From positions 1 through 13,410 of the forward strand of contig CAMLRA010000114.1 in NCBI GenBank assembly GCA_946482325.1: a stretch of 13,410 bases of DNA. The letters run 5' to 3'. Source of the stretch: an uncultured Chromatiaceae bacterium. GTDB taxonomy: Bacteria > Pseudomonadota > Gammaproteobacteria > Enterobacterales > Alteromonadaceae. Shown in pieces: positions 6,709 through 13,410 of this stretch. A program made the position numbers and the translations under genes. Under the pieces are notes generated by a model. That model saw only the letters and a list, made by a program, of their open reading frames with translations. It was not told where the DNA came from and did not search any database. Position 1 is the first letter of the stretch. Each line of letters opens with the position of its first letter.

Positions 6709-8472
6709 ATGTTAGTTTTTTTAAAACGGCACGCGATTGCGTGGCCGGCGCTGACACTTTTGCTGTTGGCCGCATCACAGGTAGTCGGCCCCCAGGCGTT
6801 CGCCACACAGACTTTGCCCGGTAAAGAGCTGTGGTTATTTGGTGGTGGTGAACGGATTTGTTCCAGCGTTGAACCTGAATATTGTGAAGTGTCCCAACTA
6901 CAGGCGGCGCAGGCTTATTTCGCCGACCGCCAGGCGCAAACCGGCAAAAGCTATCGTTGTGATAAAACCAGCCTGCAACTGCTGCAGCAACTGCCGCACT
7001 GGCCTGTGGCCGGCGACAGCCAAACCCGCCGCGCCAGCATTTTGCGGGCGCTACGCGGCCAACAAGACCAAATCCTGACCAGCGCGGCTTTGGAAACATT
7101 CAGTGCACAGCATCGGCTGAGCGGTGACGAATACAGTGTGATTGAAGACAGCTGCGAAGTCCGGCCACAGCGCCCTGACGGCAGCACAGCGCGAATGGCG
7201 GTATATTGGCCCGGTACTTATGCCGTGACGCAACAGCTGTTTCAGTCTTTTATCACATCAGCACAACAGCGCCGTCAGCTGCGCAATCCACAAATCCCGG
7301 CGACGCAAAAACCGCGGCTGCTGCTGATCACCGCCTCATCATACAACCCTTATGAATGGGTCGATTATTACCAACAGCTGTTCAGTGCCGCCGGTGCCGA
7401 CGTCGACTGGCTGCCACTGGAGCCGGCTCTGAGCCAGCAGCCACAACCCTGGAAATGCAACGAGATAGAAGCAGGCCGGCTGAAATATTCTGGCCAGCTG
7501 CGCCGCGCTGAACGTTATCCGGAACTGGCCGCACAGCAGCAACAACTCTGTGCGGATCCCAAAGCCATGGCCGAACTGATTGAACGCGCCGATGCAGTGT
7601 TTCTCAACGGTGGCGACCAATCGCTGACATTACGAGCGCTGACCGGTCCAGACGGCAAGTGGCTGGCGCTGACCGAACGGCTGCTGCAGCGCGTGCGTTT
7701 TGAAGCGGTGCCACTGGGTGGTTCCAGTGCCGGCAATGCCGTGCAATCGGGCCGGCCGCTTGGCGATATCGCCATGATCAGTGGTGGCCGAAGTGCCCAC
7801 GCACTGCAATTTGGCGCGCTGGCGCATGATATTGACGCGCCGCTGTGCCGCTTAAGCCAAAGCTGCGGCAAGGTACTTGCCGACGAACAACTGACCTACC
7901 GGCCACAAGGCGGGTTGCAATTATTCAGCCTTGGTATTGCTGACACGCATTTTCGCGAACGTAACCGCGAAGGCCGGTTATTGACGCTGGTACAAGACGC
8001 CAAAGCGCCGGCTGGTTTTGGCGTTGATGAAGCCACAGTACTGCGCGCCCGCTTCGCCCCAGACAAAGACGGCAATGGCCAGGACGCCGCGCTGGAAGTG
8101 CTGGGCAGTGGCGGCGTCTGGGTGATAGACCGCACGGCCGCCCAAGGCAGCCTCAAGGCACCGGACGCTGAGCTCACGCAGCTGAAGGTCAGCCGCCTGC
8201 TGCCCGGTGACGTTTTGCACTGGCAGCAGCTATCGGGTACTGACGCCGGCGCGGCTGTGAAGTATCAGGGTCAGCTGTCCTGCGGCGTGCCAGCTGCAAC
8301 CGATGCGGCCAAAGTGGACAGCGAAGCTTATGCGCCGCTGAGCCAACCAGGCCTGAGGGTTCGCTGGCAGTTGGGCCAGGCCGGCAAGGTAGAAGCCTGT
8401 CAGCGTAGCGATGGCCGCTGGCATTATCTGGCGCAGCCGCTTAGTCTGCAGCTAAACCGCACTCAAGGATAG
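6709..8472 (+). CDS. Exported cyanophycinase, peptidase family S51 (CphB/CphE-like) with large insertion
   Basis: Serine exopeptidase that hydrolyses cyanophycin to beta-Asp-Arg dipeptides. Start ATG 6709 follows CGGAG (6699-6703). The signal peptide is about residues 1-32 (cleavage after QAFA), with no lipobox, so the enzyme is periplasmic or secreted. S51 landmarks are present: first strand and GGGE (42-48), LLLITASSYN (204-213), GGDQ (301-304), nucleophile Ser340 in GGSSAG, His414 in DTHF and GFGVDEAT (436-443). By recall of Synechocystis CphB, the substrate-binding arginines of the D-x-H-F-x-x-R-x-R-x-x-R segment are kept (Arg418, 420, 423), while the Gln before the His is Thr413. This argues for cyanophycinase rather than PepE. 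At 587 aa it is about twice CphB: a mostly helical insertion (about 52-200) separates the first two core strands and about 120 residues extend the C-terminus. Ten cysteines suggest disulfides. The stop overlaps the permease RBS, indicating one operon. Confidence 0.9.
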   Translation: MLVFLKRHAIAWPALTLLLLAASQVVGPQAFATQTLPGKELWLFGGGERICSSVEPEYCEVSQLQAAQAYFADRQAQTGKSYRCDKTSLQLLQQLPHWPVAGDSQTRRASILRALRGQQDQILTSAALETFSAQHRLSGDEYSVIEDSCEVRPQRPDGSTARMAVYWPGTYAVTQQLFQSFITSAQQRRQLRNPQIPATQKPRLLLITASSYNPYEWVDYYQQLFSAAGADVDWLPLEPALSQQPQPWKCNEIEAGRLKYSGQLRRAERYPELAAQQQQLCADPKAMAELIERADAVFLNGGDQSLTLRALTGPDGKWLALTERLLQRVRFEAVPLGGSSAGNAVQSGRPLGDIAMISGGRSAHALQFGALAHDIDAPLCRLSQSCGKVLADEQLTYRPQGGLQLFSLGIADTHFRERNREGRLLTLVQDAKAPAGFGVDEATVLRARFAPDKDGNGQDAALEVLGSGGVWVIDRTAAQGSLKAPDAELTQLKVSRLLPGDVLHWQQLSGTDAGAAVKYQGQLSCGVPAATDAAKVDSEAYAPLSQPGLRVRWQLGQAGKVEACQRSDGRWHYLAQPLSLQLNRTQG

Positions 8473-8476
8473 CCAG

Positions 8477-9931
8477 ATGCAAACACCTTCTCCTGCCACC
8501 AAGGCCAGCCACGGCTGGCAAATGCCCGATACTCTGCTGATTGTCGGCGGCGTGTTATTACTCGCTTTATTGCTGACCGCCCTGCTCGCGCCGGGCCAAT
8601 TTGAAACCCGGCTGGATACACAAACCGGCCGTTATTTGCTGCAAGCCGGCAGCTATCAGGCGGTCGGCGAAGCTTCATTAGCGCCGATTTTTACCGCCGG
8701 CGAGCAAACTGGCTTTTTCAGCGCCTTTTTTGACGGCATGACCTCCGGCAGCCGTTCCGGCTCCGCCATTGGCGTGGTGGTGTTTATCCTGCTGGTCGGC
8801 GGCAGTTTTGGCATCGTACTTCGCACCGGCGCCATCGACGAAATGCTGAAATGGCTCATCAATCGGTTGCAGCACAAAGCCCGTTTGTTATTGCCGGTGA
8901 TGGCGCTGTTTTTCTCGTTAGGCGGTGCCGTGTTTGGCATGGGTGAAGAAGCGATGGCCTTTGCGGTGTTTCTGGTGCCGCTGGTTCGCTTGCTTGGTTA
9001 TGACGCCATCACCGGTGTGCTTTTAACCTACGGTGCTACGCAGGTGGGGTTTGCCACTTCCTGGATGAATCCGTTTTCGGTGGCGATAGCCCAAAGTATT
9101 GCCGGTTTGCCACCACTGTCCGGCGCTGGCTTTCGTATGGTGATGTGGCTGGTGTTCACGTTGATTTATATCATTTGGATGATGAGCCGCGCCGAACGGT
9201 TGCGGAAACATCAACATGGTAGCGCACCGGGACAACCTTTTGCGCTCGAGCAGAAATTCGCCTGGCCACATTTGCTGATTGTGTTGTGTTTCGCTGCCGG
9301 CATGGTCTGGCTGGTCTGGGGCGTGGTTACCCAAGGTTATTATCTGCGCGAAATTGCCAGTCAGTTTCTGGTGATAGGTTGTGTGTCAGCGTTGTTAGCC
9401 CGGCTGTTTTTGCCGCAGCAAGGCCGCAGCAATGACTATGTCGACGCCTTTAAAACCGGCGCAGCGCAGTTGTTACCCGCTGCGATGGTGGTCGGCATTG
9501 CACAGGGGATTTTGCTACTGCTCGGCGGCACAGATCCGGCCAAACCCTCCGTCATCAACACCATTTTGCAGCACGCCGCCAGCACTATTGATGGCCACAG
9601 TTCAATGGTCGCAGCGCAAGGCATGCTGGTGTTTCAGAGTGCGTTTAATTTTCTGGTCACCTCAGGCTCCGGCCAGGCAGCGCTGACGATGCCGCTGATG
9701 GCGCCTTTATCTGATTTAGTCGGTGTGTCGCGCCAGACTGCCGTGCTGGCATTTCAGCTCGGTGATGGCTTGGCACATTTGTTTTATCCGACCTCTCCTG
9801 CGCTGATGGGCACGCTGGCGATCGCCGGTGTCGAATTCAGCCGTTGGCTCAAGGCCATGTGGTCGTTGTGGCTGTTGCTGACGCTGATGAGTATCAGCGC
9901 GATGGCAATTGCCGTCTGGATTGGTTTTTAA
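8477..9931 (+). CDS. YfcC / DcuC-like inner-membrane permease, candidate beta-Asp-Arg dipeptide or basic amino acid transporter
   Basis: Polytopic inner-membrane carrier of 484 aa, in the size range of the YfcC family (C4-dicarboxylate anaerobic carrier-like fold; members are often labelled putative basic amino acid antiporters). Hydrophobic segments include about 18-38, 96-117, 137-155, 160-180, 186-205, 224-246 and 266-287, with more to the C-terminus. The family-type motif GMGEEAMAF (154-162) puts two acidic residues in a membrane region, and the repeat-like segment NFLVTSGSGQAALTMPLMAPLSDL appears in the second half (split here as NFLVTSGSGQ then AALTMPLMAP). A periplasmic loop of about 50 residues follows the first helix. 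ATG 8477 has AAGGAT (8465-8470) ahead of it, inside the cyanophycinase stop, so translation is probably coupled. Placed between a periplasmic enzyme that makes beta-Asp-Arg and a cytoplasmic enzyme that cuts it, the simplest role is dipeptide import; Arg or Asp transport is the alternative. Confidence 0.88.
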   Translation: MQTPSPATKASHGWQMPDTLLIVGGVLLLALLLTALLAPGQFETRLDTQTGRYLLQAGSYQAVGEASLAPIFTAGEQTGFFSAFFDGMTSGSRSGSAIGVVVFILLVGGSFGIVLRTGAIDEMLKWLINRLQHKARLLLPVMALFFSLGGAVFGMGEEAMAFAVFLVPLVRLLGYDAITGVLLTYGATQVGFATSWMNPFSVAIAQSIAGLPPLSGAGFRMVMWLVFTLIYIIWMMSRAERLRKHQHGSAPGQPFALEQKFAWPHLLIVLCFAAGMVWLVWGVVTQGYYLREIASQFLVIGCVSALLARLFLPQQGRSNDYVDAFKTGAAQLLPAAMVVGIAQGILLLLGGTDPAKPSVINTILQHAASTIDGHSSMVAAQGMLVFQSAFNFLVTSGSGQAALTMPLMAPLSDLVGVSRQTAVLAFQLGDGLAHLFYPTSPALMGTLAIAGVEFSRWLKAMWSLWLLLTLMSISAMAIAVWIGF

Positions 9932-9943
9932 CTGAGGGATCCT

Positions 9944-11119
9944 ATGATCACCCTGATCCAACATGCAGAAGTTTTTAGCCCGCAAGCCTTAGGCACACCC
10001 GCAGTGCTGGTTAGTGGCGGGCGTATCGCGAATATCGCTACCACTATTGATATTCACGGCGCAGCAGTGCAGCAACTCGATGCCCGCGGCTGTTATCTGA
10101 TACCCGGACTGGTCGATTCGCTGGCCCACATTATTGGTGGTGGCGGCGAAGGCGGTTTTCGTACCCGTACGCCCGAACTGAACGCTGATGATGCGTTCAA
10201 AACTGGCGTCACGACTCTGGTCGGCGTACTTGGCACCGACAGCATCACCCGCACCCTGACCAACTTACTGGCCAAAGCCCATGCGTTGACGGAAGAAGGT
10301 CTGAGCTGTTATTGCCACACCGGGTCATATCAAATCCCGGTACGGACTTTATTTCCAACCATCAGCGAAGATTTGCTGCTGATTGACAAGTTTATCGGCG
10401 TCGGTGAAGTGGCGATTGCCGATCACAGAAGTTCTCAGCCAACGCCGGATGAACTAAAAAAGCTGGCGGCCGAAGCCCGGGTTGGTGGCATGTTGTCTGG
10501 CAAAGCCGGCATCGTCAGTGTGCATGTAGGGCCAGCACCAGCAGGTGTGTCGATGTTGCTGGACGTTGCAAAAAGCAGTGATATCCCGCTGACGCAGTTT
10601 TATCCGACTCATATGAACCGTAATCAACAATTAGTGGAGCAAGGTTTTGCTTTTCTGCAGGCCGGCGGCTGGATTGATTTCACCACCAGCACCACAGCAC
10701 AGGAACTTGCAGCTGGCGAGGTGCAGTGCGCCAAAGCGCTGCAGCAGGCCTGGCAATTAGGACTGGATTGCAGCCGCATTACGTTTTCGTCCGATGCCAA
10801 TGCATCTTTGCCATTGTTTAACGATCAGCAGCAATTTATCGGTCTGGGTATTGGCCGCATCGCCAGTTTGTTAGAGGAAGTGGTCGCCGCCATCCAACTT
10901 GGTGTGCCCTTGCCGGTTGCGCTCAGCGTTGCCACTTCAAACCCGGCCCGGGTGTTGAAACTGACGCAAAAGGGTGAGCTAGCCATTGGCAAAGACGCTG
11001 ATTTAGTACTGCTGGATAAAGAAACTTTAGCGGTCCGCGCTGTGATGTGTAAAGGCATCTGGCGATATAGCGACGGCAGCCTGCCGCTGCAAATCCAACG
11101 CGACTCGTTGTTTATCTAA
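9944..11119 (+). CDS. iadA: Isoaspartyl dipeptidase (beta-aspartyl-peptidase, M38 amidohydrolase) with altered metal ligands
   Basis: Cytoplasmic metallo-dipeptidase of 391 aa (normal length, no signal peptide) that splits beta-aspartyl dipeptides; here most likely beta-Asp-Arg to Asp and Arg, the last step of cyanophycin use. ATG 9944 follows GAGGG (9934-9938), 12 bases after the permease stop. Compared by eye with E. coli IadA, substrate and catalytic residues are kept: GGGGE with Glu69, Tyr129, Arg162 in DHRS, His194, His223 and Arg226 in PTHMNRN, Asp284 and Ser288 in SSDANAS. Two metal ligands differ: the HxH motif reads Leu60-Ala61-His62, and the carbamylated Lys of E. coli (162) is Glu155. 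A Glu at that site is known from a Colwellia IadA (by recall), but loss of the first His is odd. The C-terminal GKDADLVLLD strand is intact, so it is not a decaying gene. It ends the operon. Confidence 0.9.
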   Translation: MITLIQHAEVFSPQALGTPAVLVSGGRIANIATTIDIHGAAVQQLDARGCYLIPGLVDSLAHIIGGGGEGGFRTRTPELNADDAFKTGVTTLVGVLGTDSITRTLTNLLAKAHALTEEGLSCYCHTGSYQIPVRTLFPTISEDLLLIDKFIGVGEVAIADHRSSQPTPDELKKLAAEARVGGMLSGKAGIVSVHVGPAPAGVSMLLDVAKSSDIPLTQFYPTHMNRNQQLVEQGFAFLQAGGWIDFTTSTTAQELAAGEVQCAKALQQAWQLGLDCSRITFSSDANASLPLFNDQQQFIGLGIGRIASLLEEVVAAIQLGVPLPVALSVATSNPARVLKLTQKGELAIGKDADLVLLDKETLAVRAVMCKGIWRYSDGSLPLQIQRDSLFI

Positions 11120-11135
11120 AACCGAATGCACGGCA

Positions 11136-11166
11136 AAAAGACAGCGCCGGCGGCGCTGTTTTTTTT
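11136..11166 (+). terminator. Bidirectional intrinsic terminator between iadA and cheV
   Basis: A perfect 8-bp stem, ACAGCGCC (11141-11148), loop GGC, GGCGCTGT (11152-11159), is followed by eight T (11159-11166). AAAAAG at 11135-11140 gives a T-run when read from the other strand, so it can also end cheV, whose stop lies about 25 bases away. Confidence 0.92.
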
Positions 11167-11191
11167 GCTTTGTGCACAACAGTTGGCCGGC

Positions 11192-12130
11192 TCAGGCCTG
11201 TGGTCCGCGGTTCGACATCCACTTTTGCACTGCAGACACCAGCTCATCGGGGTGGAACTTGGCAATAAACTGGTCCGCGCCGACTTTCTCAATCATCGCC
11301 TGGTTAAACACGCCACTTAAACTGGAATGTAACACGATATGGATATTACGCAGCCGCTCGTCCGCTTTCACTTCTGCGGTCAGGGTGTAGCCGTCCATTT
11401 CTGGCATTTCAATATCGGAAATCAGCAACGGCATCTTGTGTGAGATATCACCGCCAATCTCGTCGGCCAGATTTTTCAGCCAGTTCAGTGCCGAGCGGCC
11501 GTCGTTGACAGTCTGGATCTCAACGCCAATCGCCGATAACGCCCGTTTTACCTGATTACGCGCCACCGCCGAATCGTCGGCCACCAGCACGACCAGGTTT
11601 TTAAAATCAACGTCTTTGGATTTTTCTTTCACCGATTCACTGACAGTCTCGTCCGCAGGTGAAATCTCGTTAAAGACTTTTTCCACATCGAGGATTTGTA
11701 CCAGCTTTTTGTCGACTTCAGTCACGGCGGTTACATAATGCGCTTTGCCCGCGCCTTGCGGCGCCGGATGAATTTGCTCCCAACTGCTGCTGACAATACG
11801 GTCTACGCCGGCGACTAAAAAGCCCTGCGTATTACGATTGTATTCCGTCACCAGAATATAAGCAGTGGATAAATCGGTGATTGGTTTGCCGCCGGTGGCC
11901 TGACTCAAATCAATCACCGTTACCGGCTCGCCACGCAAATGCGCAATGCCGCGTACATGGGAATGCGCCCCCGGTAAAGCTGACAGTTCCGGGCAGATCA
12001 ACACTTCACGCACCTTAAACACATTGATGCCAAACAACTGCGCGGAATTCAGCCGGAATAACAGCAATTCAAGCCGGTTCTTCCCGACCATATTGGTTCT
12101 TTGATCGACACTGGATAATAAACTGCTCAT
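11192..12130 (-). CDS. cheV: Chemotaxis protein CheV (CheW-like adaptor plus receiver domain)
   Basis: Cytoplasmic chemotaxis coupling protein of 312 aa, the usual CheV length. Residues about 18-160 form a CheW-like domain (LFGINVFKVREV, HVRGIAHLRGEPVTVIDL), which links methyl-accepting receptors to CheA. Residues about 178-305 form a response-regulator receiver: acidic pair Asp185/Asp186 (VADDSA), phospho-acceptor Asp239 in ISDIEMPEMDG, a Ser269/Ser270 switch position in LHSSLSG and Lys291 in FIAKFHP. All are intact, so it should be phosphorylated by CheA, as in adaptation. The ATG (12130-12128 on the minus strand) has a good GGAGG 4 bases ahead. It is monocistronic, with its own likely promoter upstream and a shared terminator downstream. 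No other chemotaxis gene is next to it, which is common for cheV. Confidence 0.96.
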   Translation of the reverse strand: MSSLLSSVDQRTNMVGKNRLELLLFRLNSAQLFGINVFKVREVLICPELSALPGAHSHVRGIAHLRGEPVTVIDLSQATGGKPITDLSTAYILVTEYNRNTQGFLVAGVDRIVSSSWEQIHPAPQGAGKAHYVTAVTEVDKKLVQILDVEKVFNEISPADETVSESVKEKSKDVDFKNLVVLVADDSAVARNQVKRALSAIGVEIQTVNDGRSALNWLKNLADEIGGDISHKMPLLISDIEMPEMDGYTLTAEVKADERLRNIHIVLHSSLSGVFNQAMIEKVGADQFIAKFHPDELVSAVQKWMSNRGPQA

Positions 12131-12178
12131 GAGGCCTCCACGCGGCTATGGTGCTGATTCTGCACTGACCAGACTAAT

Positions 12179-12207
12179 GATATATAACCTATTGCTAAAC
12201 ATAGCAA
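12179..12207 (-). promoter_or_regulatory. Likely cheV promoter with inverted repeat over the -35 box
   Basis: On the minus strand TTGCTA (12207-12202) and TATATC (12184-12179) are spaced by 17 bases, which would give a leader of about 40 bases before cheV. TTGCTA-AACA-TAGCAA (12192-12207) is a perfect 6-bp inverted repeat covering the -35 box, so it may be an operator. I see no sigma-28 consensus. Confidence 0.45.
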
Positions 12208-12244
12208 AGTTTTCGGTTGGAGAAACTGACTTCGGACAAGGAAA

Positions 12245-13410
12245 TTACTCTGATGCCGGGCTGTCCTCGACGGTCTGAACCACCCGCCCGACCTTCATCC
12301 CCAGCCGTTTCGCCAGCCGCTGCAGATTGGCCCGATCCAGTTGCAGGCGGCGCGCCGCCTCAGCCCAGTTGCATTGGGTTTGCGTCAGCGTCTGCTGGAT
12401 TAACTGGCGCTGGAATGCGTCGGTCGCAGTCTTTAAATCAACAGATGCGAACCCTGTGTTTTTTTCCACCGGCGCTTCGTCGACCACAGCAGCGCTTGTC
12501 AGTGCCAAATCTGCCACCTGCATGGTTAAAATACCATGCCGCCCTTCCCGCCCCGAGGCTTTGAGCGCCGCACGACTCACCACATGTTCCAGCTCACGCA
12601 CATTGCCAGGCCAGGTCGCGGTTTGCAGCGCCTGCGCGGCCGCCGCGCTCAGTTTCAACTGACGGACACCTAGTTTGCGCCGGGTTTGCTCGATAAAATA
12701 GCCAGCCAATAACTGGATATCTTCCGGACGCTGGCGCAGCGGCGGGACTGTCAACGGATACACCGACAGCCGGTGATACAGATCGGCCCGAAACCGGCCT
12801 TGTGCCACTTCCTGCTGTAAATCGCGGTTGGTCGCCGCGATGACCCGTACATTAACCTGCTGCACCTCATCTTTACCAACGGGCTGGATCTCGCCACTTT
12901 GCAGCACCCGCAATAATTTACTCTGAATACTGAGTGGTAGCTCGCCAATCTCATCGAGAAAAATGGTACCGCCATCAGCCAGTAAAAATTTACCGGGCCG
13001 TTCGCGCTCAGCCCCGGTAAAAGCACCACGGGCATGACCAAATAATTCAGCATCGGCCAAAGTTTCCGGCAAAGCCGCACAGTTCAGATGTACCAGTGGC
13101 CCACGGCGGCGGCCCGACATTTTGTGCACCGTCCGTGCGACCAGTTCTTTGCCGACACCACTTTCCCCCAAAATCAACACTGTATAGTCGGAACCTGCTA
13201 CCAGCTTGATGTCCTGTTGCAGCGCCTGCATCACAACGCTGTGACCAATCAATTCCCCGCCATCTTTGAGTAAGGCTTCCTGCGTCAGCTCTTCCACCAG
13301 CTGGCGTGCCTGATTGGCATGTAAAGACAGTTTGGCCAGTTCCAACGCGGTTTTTAACGTCGCAGCAGATAACGCCGCGATCAATGTCAGAGTCCGGTCG
13401 TTAATGTGCT
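12245..13410 (-). CDS. norR: NorR-type nitric-oxide-responsive sigma-54 activator, partial (N-terminus beyond the window)
   Basis: Bacterial enhancer-binding protein that activates sigma-54 promoters of NO-detoxification genes (norVW or hmp in other bacteria). The frame stays open to the window edge: the codons beyond the TTG at 13384 read H-I-N-D-R-T-L-T, continuing the end of a GAF domain, so about 115-125 N-terminal residues are missing, including the NO-sensing iron site. Counted from that TTG: GAF end (1-25), a linker helix, then an AAA+ domain with Walker A GESGVGKE (73-80), GAFTGA (120-125) for sigma-54 contact, Walker B GTIFLDEIGE (139-148) and arginine-rich PLRQRPED. The C-terminal Fis-type HTH (about 338-362) contains NWAEAARRLQLDRANLQRL followed by AKRLG, closely like E. 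coli NorR. No NO-reductase target gene lies in the window; it may be divergent, beyond the right edge. Confidence 0.9.
   Translation of the reverse strand, partial: HINDRTLTLIAALSAATLKTALELAKLSLHANQARQLVEELTQEALLKDGGELIGHSVVMQALQQDIKLVAGSDYTVLILGESGVGKELVARTVHKMSGRRRGPLVHLNCAALPETLADAELFGHARGAFTGAERERPGKFLLADGGTIFLDEIGELPLSIQSKLLRVLQSGEIQPVGKDEVQQVNVRVIAATNRDLQQEVAQGRFRADLYHRLSVYPLTVPPLRQRPEDIQLLAGYFIEQTRRKLGVRQLKLSAAAAQALQTATWPGNVRELEHVVSRAALKASGREGRHGILTMQVADLALTSAAVVDEAPVEKNTGFASVDLKTATDAFQRQLIQQTLTQTQCNWAEAARRLQLDRANLQRLAKRLGMKVGRVVQTVEDSPASE

Noticed and set aside
6709..8472. Alternative reading of the S51 protein as PepE (alpha-aspartyl dipeptidase)
   Set aside because: PepE is a small cytoplasmic enzyme of about 230 aa; this one is exported and has the Arg-rich DTHF segment and GGDQ of cyanophycinases.
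13382..13384. TTG as the norR start codon
   Set aside because: The upstream codons continue a GAF-domain sequence similar to NorR, so the gene runs past the window edge.
1..13410. tRNA or rRNA genes, CRISPR arrays, insertion sequences, prophage or integrase genes
   Set aside because: No tRNA-like cloverleaf, regularly spaced repeats, transposase or integrase motifs were seen; the only repeat element is the one in the receptor leader.

Overview
The window is about 13.4 kb of densely coding, moderately GC-rich DNA from a Gammaproteobacterium. Gene content (Oar-like TonB receptor, ExoP-type GH3 glucosidase, CheV, NorR) and sequence style suggest an aquatic, cyanobacteria- or algae-associated genus such as Rheinheimera, Alishewanella or another Alteromonadales-like group. 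That assignment is inference; no marker gene is present.

Layout. (1) Positions 2-2101 hold the 3' part of a GH3 exo-beta-glucosidase, closed by a strong intrinsic terminator. (2) Positions 2282-11119, all on the plus strand, hold a LuxR-type regulator, a structured 0.5-kb intergenic leader, an Oar-like TonB-dependent receptor (991 aa), a terminator-like hairpin, an exported S51 cyanophycinase (587 aa), a YfcC-type 12-TM-class permease and an isoaspartyl dipeptidase (IadA). A bidirectional terminator follows. (3) On the minus strand lie cheV (CheW plus receiver) and, upstream of it, the 3' part of a norR-type sigma-54 activator that runs off the window end.

The centre reads as a cyanophycin utilisation locus. 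Cyanophycin is a poly-Asp backbone with Arg on the beta-carboxyls, released from lysed cyanobacteria. The inferred flow is: the TonB receptor captures soluble cyanophycin fragments or dipeptides at the outer membrane; the exported cyanophycinase cuts the polymer to beta-Asp-Arg; the YfcC-type permease carries the dipeptide across the inner membrane; cytoplasmic IadA splits it to Asp and Arg. The LuxR-family protein is the likely local regulator. The cyanophycinase and IadA calls rest on clear motifs. The roles of the receptor, permease and regulator come from context.

Points most worth checking: IadA lacks the first His of the HxH metal motif (Leu60) and has Glu155 where E. coli has a carbamylated Lys; the cyanophycinase carries a large insertion, a C-terminal extension and ten cysteines; a hairpin plus T-run lies directly before the cyanophycinase RBS; and the receptor leader holds a nested, strongly folded element ending in eight T.
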